Source of the DNA: Ruminococcaceae bacterium UBA1236
GTDB taxonomy: Bacteria; Bacillota; Clostridia; Oscillospirales; Acutalibacteraceae
Length of the DNA stretch: 13,784 bases
Direction of reading: 5' to 3'
Assembly: GCA_002309055.1 (NCBI GenBank)
Contig: DBWO01000010.1
Coordinates: 1,576 to 15,359 of the forward strand
In this document: positions 6,914 to 13,466 of the stretch, piece by piece
How positions within the stretch are numbered: position 1 is the stretch's first letter
Layout of the letters: each line of letters opens with the position of its first letter
Made by a program: the position numbers and the translations under genes
The notes under the pieces: model-generated
The model's database searches: none
Told to the model about the DNA's origin: nothing
What the model saw: only the letters and a program-made list of their open reading frames with translations

Positions 6914-8287
6914 ATGAAAGAATACAATCCTCTTTCTTACGGCGCAAAGGGCGACGGCAAGGCAAACGACACAGCGGCTGTGCAGAAAGCGGTTGACGAA
7001 TGCGCCTCAAACGCAGGCGGCAGAGTCGTGCTCGAAAGCGGATGCGTTTTTTACTGCGATTCAATACATCTGAAGCCTTTTGTTGACCTTCATATATGCA
7101 AGGGAGCGGTGCTTAAAGCCACTTCGGATATTGAGGGCTATTACCGCCCAAATCTTCAGATAAACGACCCTAAAACCGCTCTTATAGGCAACCCCGTGAC
7201 CGGAAAACCCAGCTTCGTTTTCATTTACGCTTTTGAGGCGGACGGCTGCTCGATAAGCGGCGAGGGCCTTATTGACGCAAACGGTCACTCATTTGTGAAA
7301 AGGAAAGACAAATATTATGTGACGGGTGATTTCTATCCGCGCCCCACAGTTATCTATATTGAAAAGAGCAACCACATAACCCTTCGTGATTTTACTGTCA
7401 AAGATGCTCCTTTCTGGACTCTTCATCCCGCAGGGTGCGATGATGTGAGGATAGATTCTTTGCGCATTCTGAACGATCTCGATGTAGCGAATTCCGACGG
7501 AATAGACCCCGATCACTGCTCCAATGTGCGCATAACAAACTGCCACATTGAGTGCGCGGATGACTGCATATGCCTCAAGACCTCAAAGGGTAACGCCGAA
7601 TACGGCCCCTGCGAAAATATAATCATAAGCGGCTGTACCCTTATTTCCACCTCCGCCGCTGTCAAAATAGGCACCGAAGGGGTAGGGGACTTCAGAAACA
7701 TTATAGTAAGCAACTGTGTCATAAGCCGCTCAAACAGAGGGCTCTCAATCCAGATAAGAGACGGCGGCAATGTTGAAAACGTCAGTTATTCAGATATTAT
7801 TATCGAAACAAGGCGCTTCTGCCCCGACTGGTGGGGCACCGCAGAGCCAATAGTTATCACCACATTCAACAGGGATGAAAACACAAAGAGCGGAAAGATA
7901 AAAAATATTAGGTTTTTCAATATCACCGCAAAGGGCGAAAACGGCGTGCTTATTCACGGCACAGAGGAAAACAGGATTGAAAATGTGCGCTTTGAAAACT
8001 GCTCAATAACTCTCTCTAAGGCCTCAAAATGGCCCTGCGGTCTTTATGACCTTCGTCCCGGACTCGGCAGAGAGGTTGAGCAAAACAAAAACGCAGGTTT
8101 CTTCATAAGGTACGCCGACGGCGTGACCATAGAAAAAACCTGTGTCAATTGGCAGAATGTCTGCGATGATTACAGCTTTGCGGCGGACGCTGAGCACGTT
8201 GACCGCCTGGCCCTTGTAAAGTTTGACGCGAGAGCGGCTCACGAGGGTGACGCTCCCGTCTCGGCCGCGGATGTAACCTACGCCTGA
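6914..8287 (+). CDS. Glycoside hydrolase family 28 protein (polygalacturonase / rhamnogalacturonidase type), cytoplasmic
   Basis: GH28 enzymes are parallel beta-helix hydrolases that cut galacturonic acid or rhamnose linkages of pectin. The 457-residue protein opens with the typical NPLSYGAKGDGKANDT segment and carries NSDGIDPDHC (193-202, catalytic D195), ECADDCICLKT (catalytic D216-D217), KIGTEGVGDFRNI (251-263) in the place of the usual GHG motif, and IQIRDGG (279-285) in place of RIK. Repeated short strands such as VRITNCHIE and IIISGCTLI fit a beta-helix. There is no signal peptide, so it should act inside the cell on imported oligosaccharides, as exo-acting clades do. GAGGG at 6903-6907 fixes ATG 6914 and overlaps the preceding stop. 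It is the last gene of the rny group. Family is certain; the substrate is not. Confidence 0.9.
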   Translation: MKEYNPLSYGAKGDGKANDTAAVQKAVDECASNAGGRVVLESGCVFYCDSIHLKPFVDLHICKGAVLKATSDIEGYYRPNLQINDPKTALIGNPVTGKPSFVFIYAFEADGCSISGEGLIDANGHSFVKRKDKYYVTGDFYPRPTVIYIEKSNHITLRDFTVKDAPFWTLHPAGCDDVRIDSLRILNDLDVANSDGIDPDHCSNVRITNCHIECADDCICLKTSKGNAEYGPCENIIISGCTLISTSAAVKIGTEGVGDFRNIIVSNCVISRSNRGLSIQIRDGGNVENVSYSDIIIETRRFCPDWWGTAEPIVITTFNRDENTKSGKIKNIRFFNITAKGENGVLIHGTEENRIENVRFENCSITLSKASKWPCGLYDLRPGLGREVEQNKNAGFFIRYADGVTIEKTCVNWQNVCDDYSFAADAEHVDRLALVKFDARAAHEGDAPVSAADVTYA

Positions 8288-8881
8288 TTATATTTCGGAA
8301 ATAACAACTGTTTCAATCACAACGTCGTCGAGAGGTTTATCGGCGGCGTTTCTTTTTACGCCCGCGATGCTGTTGACAACGTCCATACCTTCATAAACCT
8401 GGCCGAAAACGGTGTGCTTGTAGTCAAGCCAGGGAGTGCCGCCGAGTTTTTCATAATCCTCAACGCAGTCCGCGGGGAAGGCGTCGGGCAGCATTTTCAT
8501 CTGCTCCAGAAGTCCTTCATCAACTTCGCCGAGCTGCACAATGAAAAACTGGCTGCCGTTTGTGCCGGGGCCCGCGTTTGCCATTGAGAGAGCGCCGTAA
8601 ATGTTGTGATAATCGCGGCTGAACTCATCCTTGAACGGGTCACCCCATAAACTTTCGCCGCCCATACCGGTGCCGGTGGGGTCGCCGCCCTGAATCATAA
8701 AATCGGGTATAACCCTGTGAAAGATAACGCCGTCATAATATCCCTTGTTCGCGAGGCCCGTGAAATTCTCAACGGTTTTCGGCGCGGCATCGGGGAAAAG
8801 CAGCACCTTGATGCTGCCCATGTTTGTTTTGATTTCCGCAACCGTATCGCCTGCGGCGGGTTTCCTTGTCTGAATGCTCAT
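8288..8881 (-). CDS. Cyclophilin-type peptidyl-prolyl cis-trans isomerase
   Basis: Catalyses cis-trans isomerisation of proline peptide bonds and helps protein folding. The 197-residue single-domain protein has the cyclophilin core: AAPKTVENF (32-40), FHRVIPDFMIQGGD (54-67) with catalytic R56 and Q64, LSMANAGPGTNGSQFF (98-113) with Q111 and F113, and HTVFGQVYEGMDVV near the C-terminus. No signal peptide or lipobox, so cytoplasmic. An insertion of about 30 residues before HTVFG, rich in acidic residues (FPADCVEDYEKLGG), makes it longer than PpiB. Start ATG 8881 has AAGGAG at 8889-8894 and overlaps the stop of the upstream gene in an ATGA, suggesting translational coupling. Its stop codon directly abuts the stop of the convergent GH28 gene. 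Confidence 0.95.
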   Translation of the reverse strand: MSIQTRKPAAGDTVAEIKTNMGSIKVLLFPDAAPKTVENFTGLANKGYYDGVIFHRVIPDFMIQGGDPTGTGMGGESLWGDPFKDEFSRDYHNIYGALSMANAGPGTNGSQFFIVQLGEVDEGLLEQMKMLPDAFPADCVEDYEKLGGTPWLDYKHTVFGQVYEGMDVVNSIAGVKRNAADKPLDDVVIETVVISEI

Positions 8882-9897
8882 TGTGTTTCTCCTTCTCTGT
8901 GTATATTGTCCGTCAGGATTATTTCGCCGCTGTCCGTGAATGTGGCTATAATCCCGTTATAGTCGTATGTGCCGTAAAAAGGTATGCCGGCGTGCATCGT
9001 GAAATTCCATTTGACATTGGGGTAAACCTTACCCTGCATATTAGGTATAATCGCGAGTTCGGGCGTAAGCTTATCGAGGAAACTCATTGACGATGAGCCG
9101 TAGTAGCCGTGATGGCCGGCTTTAAGCAAATCAATGTGACCTATCTTGTCACCGAGTTTGTCTTCAAGCCCGGACGGGCCGGTAATGTCCGCGGCGAGAA
9201 ACGCGGATTTTCCGCCTTTTGTGACCTTTGTTCCTATGCTTTCCGAATTGTCGCCTCTGCCCTTGAGATCCTCATAGTTTACCGTGTTGAAAAACTCAAT
9301 TTCAAAGTCTCCGAATGTGATGTTTTCGGGGATGTTCTGCACGAGATTGATACTTCTCTCCCTGACGCATTCGATTATCCTGTTATAGCAGTCAAGCAGA
9401 CCCCAGTCATACACTTCCATTTCTTTGTCCATTTCAGGGTCATATTCCTTGAAATACGCCGTGCCGATATTGATTTTGCTGTCCTTAATGATATTTTCAA
9501 ATGACCCCACATGGTCGTAGTGGTAGTGTGTGCCGAGAACGAATTCAAGATTGACCTGCCCGCTTTCGTCAGCGGCTACGGTCTTGAGGTAGGTGAGCAC
9601 TCTCTGCGTGTAGCCGGTGTATTCCGTCTTTCTGCGGGGATTGTGATCGCCCTCGCCCGAGTCAATCAGAGCAAACATTCCGTTGCTTTCGAGCAGAATG
9701 CAGTCCGAATTTGCCGTGTTCAGGAAATGAATTCTGTCGTCTCCGTTTTCAAGGGTAAATGTTTCCTCTTTAATATCATATCTTTTTGCGAGCCTGTTGC
9801 CGATTATGACCGTTGCGATATCAAGCAGAAAAATTGATACCATAAGCGGTACGATAATCCAGGTTGCTATTTTTTTTGCTTTGTTTTTCTTATCCAT
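8878..9897 (-). CDS. Membrane-anchored metallo-beta-lactamase-fold hydrolase (ComEC C-terminal-like)
   Basis: The 339-residue protein has a basic N-terminus and one membrane helix (about 11-33, IATWIIVPLMVSIFLLDIAT), then an extracytoplasmic or membrane-tethered MBL-fold domain. Metal-binding signatures: D79 (LIDSGEGD), THYHYDH (123-129, ligands H124, H126, D128, H129), D237 (LAADITG) and H262-H263 (KAGHHGYYGSSS). The DNSES segment (216-220) and AGHHG end resemble the ComEC/Rec2-type MBL domain that stands alone in many Firmicutes. By the positive-inside rule the helix puts the domain outside the membrane if uncleaved. No ComEC channel domain is present. Substrate unknown: a DNA or phosphodiester target is plausible by family, not shown. 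GGAG at 9904-9907 supports ATG 9897. It precedes and overlaps the cyclophilin gene. Confidence 0.82.
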   Translation of the reverse strand: MDKKNKAKKIATWIIVPLMVSIFLLDIATVIIGNRLAKRYDIKEETFTLENGDDRIHFLNTANSDCILLESNGMFALIDSGEGDHNPRRKTEYTGYTQRVLTYLKTVAADESGQVNLEFVLGTHYHYDHVGSFENIIKDSKINIGTAYFKEYDPEMDKEMEVYDWGLLDCYNRIIECVRERSINLVQNIPENITFGDFEIEFFNTVNYEDLKGRGDNSESIGTKVTKGGKSAFLAADITGPSGLEDKLGDKIGHIDLLKAGHHGYYGSSSMSFLDKLTPELAIIPNMQGKVYPNVKWNFTMHAGIPFYGTYDYNGIIATFTDSGEIILTDNIHREGETQ

Positions 9898-9928
9898 ATT
9901 GTCTCCGGCTTTTGAGAATTACCCGACC

Positions 9929-9934
9929 ATTCTA
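9929..9934 (-). promoter_or_regulatory. Possible -10 box for the MBL-cyclophilin unit
   Basis: Minus-strand TAGAAT in the sequence GTGATAGAATGG lies about 32 bases before the ATG at 9897. With a 17-base spacer the -35 would be TGGCAA, a poor match, and the spacer contains seven T in a row. It is the best candidate in the divergent gap 9898-10034, but weak. Confidence 0.35.
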
Positions 9935-9975
9935 TCACAAAAAAACAATTTTTGCCACAGTTTTGGAAAAATAAC

Positions 9976-10004
9976 TTGTGAATAAATCATTTTTAAGGTA
10001 AAAT
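9976..10004 (+). promoter_or_regulatory. Sigma-A promoter for the SulP-like transporter gene
   Basis: TTGTGA (9976-9981), 17-base spacer, TAAAAT (9999-10004). The predicted start is near 10011, so the leader is about 25 bases and holds AAGGAG at 10021-10026. Confidence 0.6.
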
Positions 10005-10034
10005 AGCTTAGACTCAAGTTAAGGAGCAATCATT

Positions 10035-11207
10035 TTGAATAAAATCAACTCATCCGAAGTTTTTAAAAACTCTATATATAAGGCCACGCTTCTTTCCTCC
10101 CTTGTTTACAGTATGGGGGCGTGCTCGGGTTACGGCCTTTTTTCCTGCGCGGTTGTCGCAATTATTGCCGCCGCGGTTTACATCATAAAGCCCGGCACAT
10201 CTCTTCTGCCGATGCTTTTGAGCTTTGCGGTTACACTCGAGGCTCTGAACTATCTCGGTATGGGCGGTGCGGTTATTTCAATGCTGCTCGCCGGTGCGTT
10301 CGTCTTTGTTTCGGGCAATTTCAAATCAATAAGAAAAGGTATAAACAGTCCCGCTTTTCTGCCGGCTGTCATGATTGCCTGCGCGCTTACAATAACGGTG
10401 CTTATCACCACCGATTATTTCGGAATCGGAGCAACCGGCAGGGATGTTGTGGATATGCTTAAGCATTACCGCTCGCTCGGTTTCCACCCCAACTGGCGCG
10501 GTATTCTTTACGGCACGATAGTGATGGTTGTTATGATAACCTTCCCGCGTAAATTCAAAAAGGGCGCGAAGGTTGTGAGCCCTCTTTTTATCGCTCTTGT
10601 TTTTACTTATCTCTTAAATCTTCTGCTCGTCCCCAAAGGAGCGGTGCTCACATTCGCTCTTGTTGAAAGGCCTGAATTTGCAATCAGCTCAATAAATAAT
10701 ATCCCGGCTCTTGAGAATAACAGTATAAAAGCATTTCTTTATATTCTCCTTTTCGCTTTCGGAGAAGCGGTTACATTCATTATGTCAATCCCGGACGAGG
10801 AGTACGACAGGAAAACCACCCGTTACTGCGGCGCGGGCGGGCTCATTATGCCCGCACTTTTCGGATTCACCCTGCCCGGCAAGGTCGCAAAAACGGGCGG
10901 GGAAATGATATCCGGCCTCCTCTCGGCGTTTCTCACCGCCGCAATCATCCTGCCCACCGTCATCATCGCAGGTCAGCCTCTGGCCTCGTGCGCGGTTGTG
11001 CTCATAGTCGGCGCGTGGCAGCAGGTTGAATGGGGAAAGCTTAAAGGCGCATTTTCGTCAGTCCCATATGCTGTCATTTTCCTCGCGATAATAACGGTTT
11101 CGCTTCTCACTAACATCGCCCTCGGCTGTGCCGCCGGCCTTATCGCCTGCATCCTTTGCGAGAAGGGTAAAGAACTCCGTAACGGCCGGCAAACCGCTGA
11201 TGAATGA
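10035..11207 (+). CDS. SulP/SLC26-like (UraA-fold) membrane transporter lacking a STAS domain
   Basis: A 390-residue, very hydrophobic protein with about 11-13 predicted membrane segments and short loops; no signal peptide. The segment GMGGAVISMLLAGAFVFVSG followed by a K/R-rich turn and further helices, and the closing AVIFLAIITVSLLTNIALGC with a following GLIACIL helix, resemble the SulP/SLC26 and NCS2 transporter fold, which exchange or symport anions such as sulfate, bicarbonate or nucleobases. The chain ends in a short polar tail (residues 378-390), so the cytoplasmic STAS domain normal for SulP is absent. Start is TTG 10035 with AAGGAG eight bases upstream. The channel gene follows 88 bases later on the same strand. 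Membrane transporter is certain; the family assignment is moderate and the substrate unknown. Confidence 0.6.
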   Translation: MNKINSSEVFKNSIYKATLLSSLVYSMGACSGYGLFSCAVVAIIAAAVYIIKPGTSLLPMLLSFAVTLEALNYLGMGGAVISMLLAGAFVFVSGNFKSIRKGINSPAFLPAVMIACALTITVLITTDYFGIGATGRDVVDMLKHYRSLGFHPNWRGILYGTIVMVVMITFPRKFKKGAKVVSPLFIALVFTYLLNLLLVPKGAVLTFALVERPEFAISSINNIPALENNSIKAFLYILLFAFGEAVTFIMSIPDEEYDRKTTRYCGAGGLIMPALFGFTLPGKVAKTGGEMISGLLSAFLTAAIILPTVIIAGQPLASCAVVLIVGAWQQVEWGKLKGAFSSVPYAVIFLAIITVSLLTNIALGCAAGLIACILCEKGKELRNGRQTADE

Positions 11208-11210
11208 TTG

Positions 11211-11283
11211 CGATAAAATAAGGCATTAATGTGCGGCTTATGACAATAAAGCCGGTTTATATATAGTTATTATTGTTTTATCG
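11211..11283 (+). repeat. Nested inverted repeats in the gap before the channel gene
   Basis: CGATAAAA (11211-11218) is matched exactly by TTTTATCG (11276-11283), and inside lies a second hairpin CGGCTT (11234-11239) / AAGCCG (11249-11254). The outer right arm ends inside the ribosome binding region (CGGAGGGG, 11282-11289) of the channel gene, so folding could hide it. The inner hairpin is followed by GTTTATATATAG, a poor U tract, so it is at best a weak terminator for the transporter gene. Confidence 0.4.
11240..11267 (+). promoter_or_regulatory. Candidate promoter for the channel gene
   Basis: ATGACA (11240-11245), 16-base spacer, TATAGT (11262-11267) in an AT-rich gap 29 bases before the ATG. 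It overlaps the nested inverted repeats. The match is moderate and other TATATA or TATTAT placements are possible, so expression from the transporter promoter by read-through remains an alternative. Confidence 0.35.
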
Positions 11284-11295
11284 GAGGGGTAAAAA

Positions 11296-13362
11296 ATGAG
11301 GAGAATAATGCAATGGTTAAGTATTAATGTTGCAAAACGTCCTGCGGCTGTGGTTTTAGGTTCAATACTCGTTTTCAATGCGATATTCTTTGCAATTTCT
11401 GTATTTATTCTGAAGAATTTTAATTTGAAGGGTACTGAGAACTATGGTCTTTTCCAAGCTGTTTATCTTACAATTACAATGATCTTTGATGCGGGATGTA
11501 TTTCCTATGTCATTGATGATATAGGAAGAGCGGGAGTTGCAACCGCTATTGTTTGCCTGCTGATTATTTTTATTGGTATGATAACTTTCACAGGTGCCGT
11601 AATAGGTTATATAACCAATTATATATCTTCGTTTATTGAAAGAGCTAATTCAGGTTACAAAAAACTCAGGGTATCAAACCACACGGTTATTTTGAACTGG
11701 AACTCAAGAGCATCTGAAATAGTTAATGATCTTCTTTTTTGCAGAGAAGATCAGATAGTGCTTATTCTGGTAAAAAGCGGCAAAGAACGCATAGAAAAAG
11801 AATTGAATGAGAGGCTTTCGGAAACAATAGCGGAATACAAAGCAAAAAGAAAAAACGATAAATCAATACAAAAGCTTTGCAAGGTGACATTTGTTGTAAG
11901 AGAAGGAGATATTTTCTCGTTCAAACAGCTCAGAGATGTTTCGCTTGAGTATGCAAAAATGATTATCATCCTCGGAGATGACCGCAACGATAAAGAATGT
12001 AAGTATGAACAATACAGCGATGCAGACCAATCCGAAAACGGTAACACCCTGACCGTAAAAGCCCTTATGCAGGTTGCGGATATTACAGGGGCAGATTATT
12101 CCGCTGACGAGCAAAGAATCGTAGTTGAAATCACCGATGATTGGACCGATCAGCTCGTAAATGAGATAATCAGTTCGAAAACTGTTAAGGGAAAATGCAA
12201 TATACTGCCTGTTCGTGTTAATCAGGTGCTCGGTCAGCTTATGTCACAGTTTTCAATAACACCTGAATTAAACACTATTTACAGTGAACTGTTTTCCAAT
12301 CAGGGAGCAACATTTTACAGCCGGGAAACAACCGAAACCAACGAAAAAGAATTTATTGAGAATTGTCTGAAAACAAATAAGCATTTAATTCCGCTGGCCG
12401 TTGGAGAAAGCAGCGGTAAAACATATGAATATTACGCTTCAAATTCTTCGAATTATATAGGTGTTCATGAAAATGTCAGGCCCTCTCAATGCAAGATATC
12501 CATCAACAAAGATTATTGGTTAAAAAAACGGCATGTTATCATTCTGGGGCACAACAGTAACATAAAATACATTATGAAAGGATTTCAGTCCTTCTGTAAA
12601 GAATGGAATCGGGAGAACGAACCGATACTTGATATAGTTATTGTTGATGATAAAGCAAATATAGAAAAAATGAACAGATATGAGGAGTATAAACCATTTG
12701 TAACAAGAGTTGTGGAATCGGATGTTTATGACAGGAAAACAGTTGTTGAGGCAATTAACAGATTTGTCACAGAACATGTCGAGGACACCAGCATTCTTAT
12801 TCTTTCAGATGACAAGGCAGTTGCCGAGGATATTGATGCCAACGCGCTAGCCAATCTAATTTATGTTCAGGATATAATAAACAGAAAGAAAGCCGAAGAC
12901 GTTAATTTCAAAGAAGACAGCATTGATGTAATAGTTGAACTTGTTGACCCGAAGCATCACGATATTGTTAATAATTATAGTGGATATAATGTGGTTATAA
13001 GCAACAGATACATAAGCAAGATGATAACTCAGATAGGTGAAAAAGAATCTTTGTTTGATTTTTATCAGGATATTCTTTCGTTTGATGAGGATTGTGATGA
13101 AGAATCCAAAGACTATAAAAGCAAAGAAATATATGCCAAAAAAGTGTCGGAGTATTTAACTGATTATCCTGAAACGATGACTGCTTCCGATTTAATCAGG
13201 ATGGTTTATGAGGCTTCTTTGTCAAAAGATATTTCCAATCCGACCTTGGTTTTAGGCTATATATCCGACGAAAGAAATGCAGTTTTATTTGAGGATGATC
13301 AGGAGAAAACTGAAGTGCGTTTATCAGAGAATGACAAAATAATTGTTTATTCTGCGCACTGA
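11296..13362 (+). CDS. Putative CASTOR/POLLUX (DMI1)-like ion channel with two RCK-type domains
   Basis: The 688-residue protein has a membrane helix (about 17-39), a pore-helix and filter-like segment FQAVYLTITMIFDAGCIS (53-70) and a second helix (about 82-106), followed by a long soluble part. Two nucleotide-binding-like starts are visible: NHTVILNWNSRASEIVNDLL (128-147) and RHVIILGHNSNIKYIMKGF (from R412). This is the arrangement of CASTOR/POLLUX channels: pore with a DAG-containing filter and tandem RCK modules forming a gating ring, in plants a calcium-regulated nuclear channel. The classic GxGxxG is replaced by NWNSRA and GHNSNI, as is usual for this family rather than TrkA/Kch. GGAGGGG at 11283-11289 supports ATG 11296. 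Base composition is clearly lower in GC than in its neighbours (hand counts of 21 and 22 G+C per 60 bases, against 33 in an rny sample). Ion selectivity and ligand are unknown. Confidence 0.75.
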   Translation: MRRIMQWLSINVAKRPAAVVLGSILVFNAIFFAISVFILKNFNLKGTENYGLFQAVYLTITMIFDAGCISYVIDDIGRAGVATAIVCLLIIFIGMITFTGAVIGYITNYISSFIERANSGYKKLRVSNHTVILNWNSRASEIVNDLLFCREDQIVLILVKSGKERIEKELNERLSETIAEYKAKRKNDKSIQKLCKVTFVVREGDIFSFKQLRDVSLEYAKMIIILGDDRNDKECKYEQYSDADQSENGNTLTVKALMQVADITGADYSADEQRIVVEITDDWTDQLVNEIISSKTVKGKCNILPVRVNQVLGQLMSQFSITPELNTIYSELFSNQGATFYSRETTETNEKEFIENCLKTNKHLIPLAVGESSGKTYEYYASNSSNYIGVHENVRPSQCKISINKDYWLKKRHVIILGHNSNIKYIMKGFQSFCKEWNRENEPILDIVIVDDKANIEKMNRYEEYKPFVTRVVESDVYDRKTVVEAINRFVTEHVEDTSILILSDDKAVAEDIDANALANLIYVQDIINRKKAEDVNFKEDSIDVIVELVDPKHHDIVNNYSGYNVVISNRYISKMITQIGEKESLFDFYQDILSFDEDCDEESKDYKSKEIYAKKVSEYLTDYPETMTASDLIRMVYEASLSKDISNPTLVLGYISDERNAVLFEDDQEKTEVRLSENDKIIVYSAH

Positions 13363-13403
13363 TATTAAAGAAAGCAGGGCTTAAGATTATTATAGAATAC
13401 AGT

Positions 13404-13432
13404 AAAACCCGTGACGGATTGTCACGGGTTTT
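13404..13432. terminator. Bidirectional intrinsic terminator between the channel gene and guaA
   Basis: AAAACCCGTGAC (13404-13415), loop GGATT, GTCACGGGTTTT (13421-13432): a perfect 12-pair stem. The A and T tracts on the two sides give a U run in either direction, so it can end both the channel gene (42 bases after its stop) and guaA (35 bases after its stop). Confidence 0.9.
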
Positions 13433-13466
13433 AAACACTATTTGTGTAAAATGTTAGGTTGATTAC

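Noticed and set aside
11208..13440. Insertion element or integrated mobile unit around the AT-rich channel gene
   Set aside because: No transposase, integrase, terminal repeats of useful length or target duplications were seen; composition alone supports transfer but not a named element.
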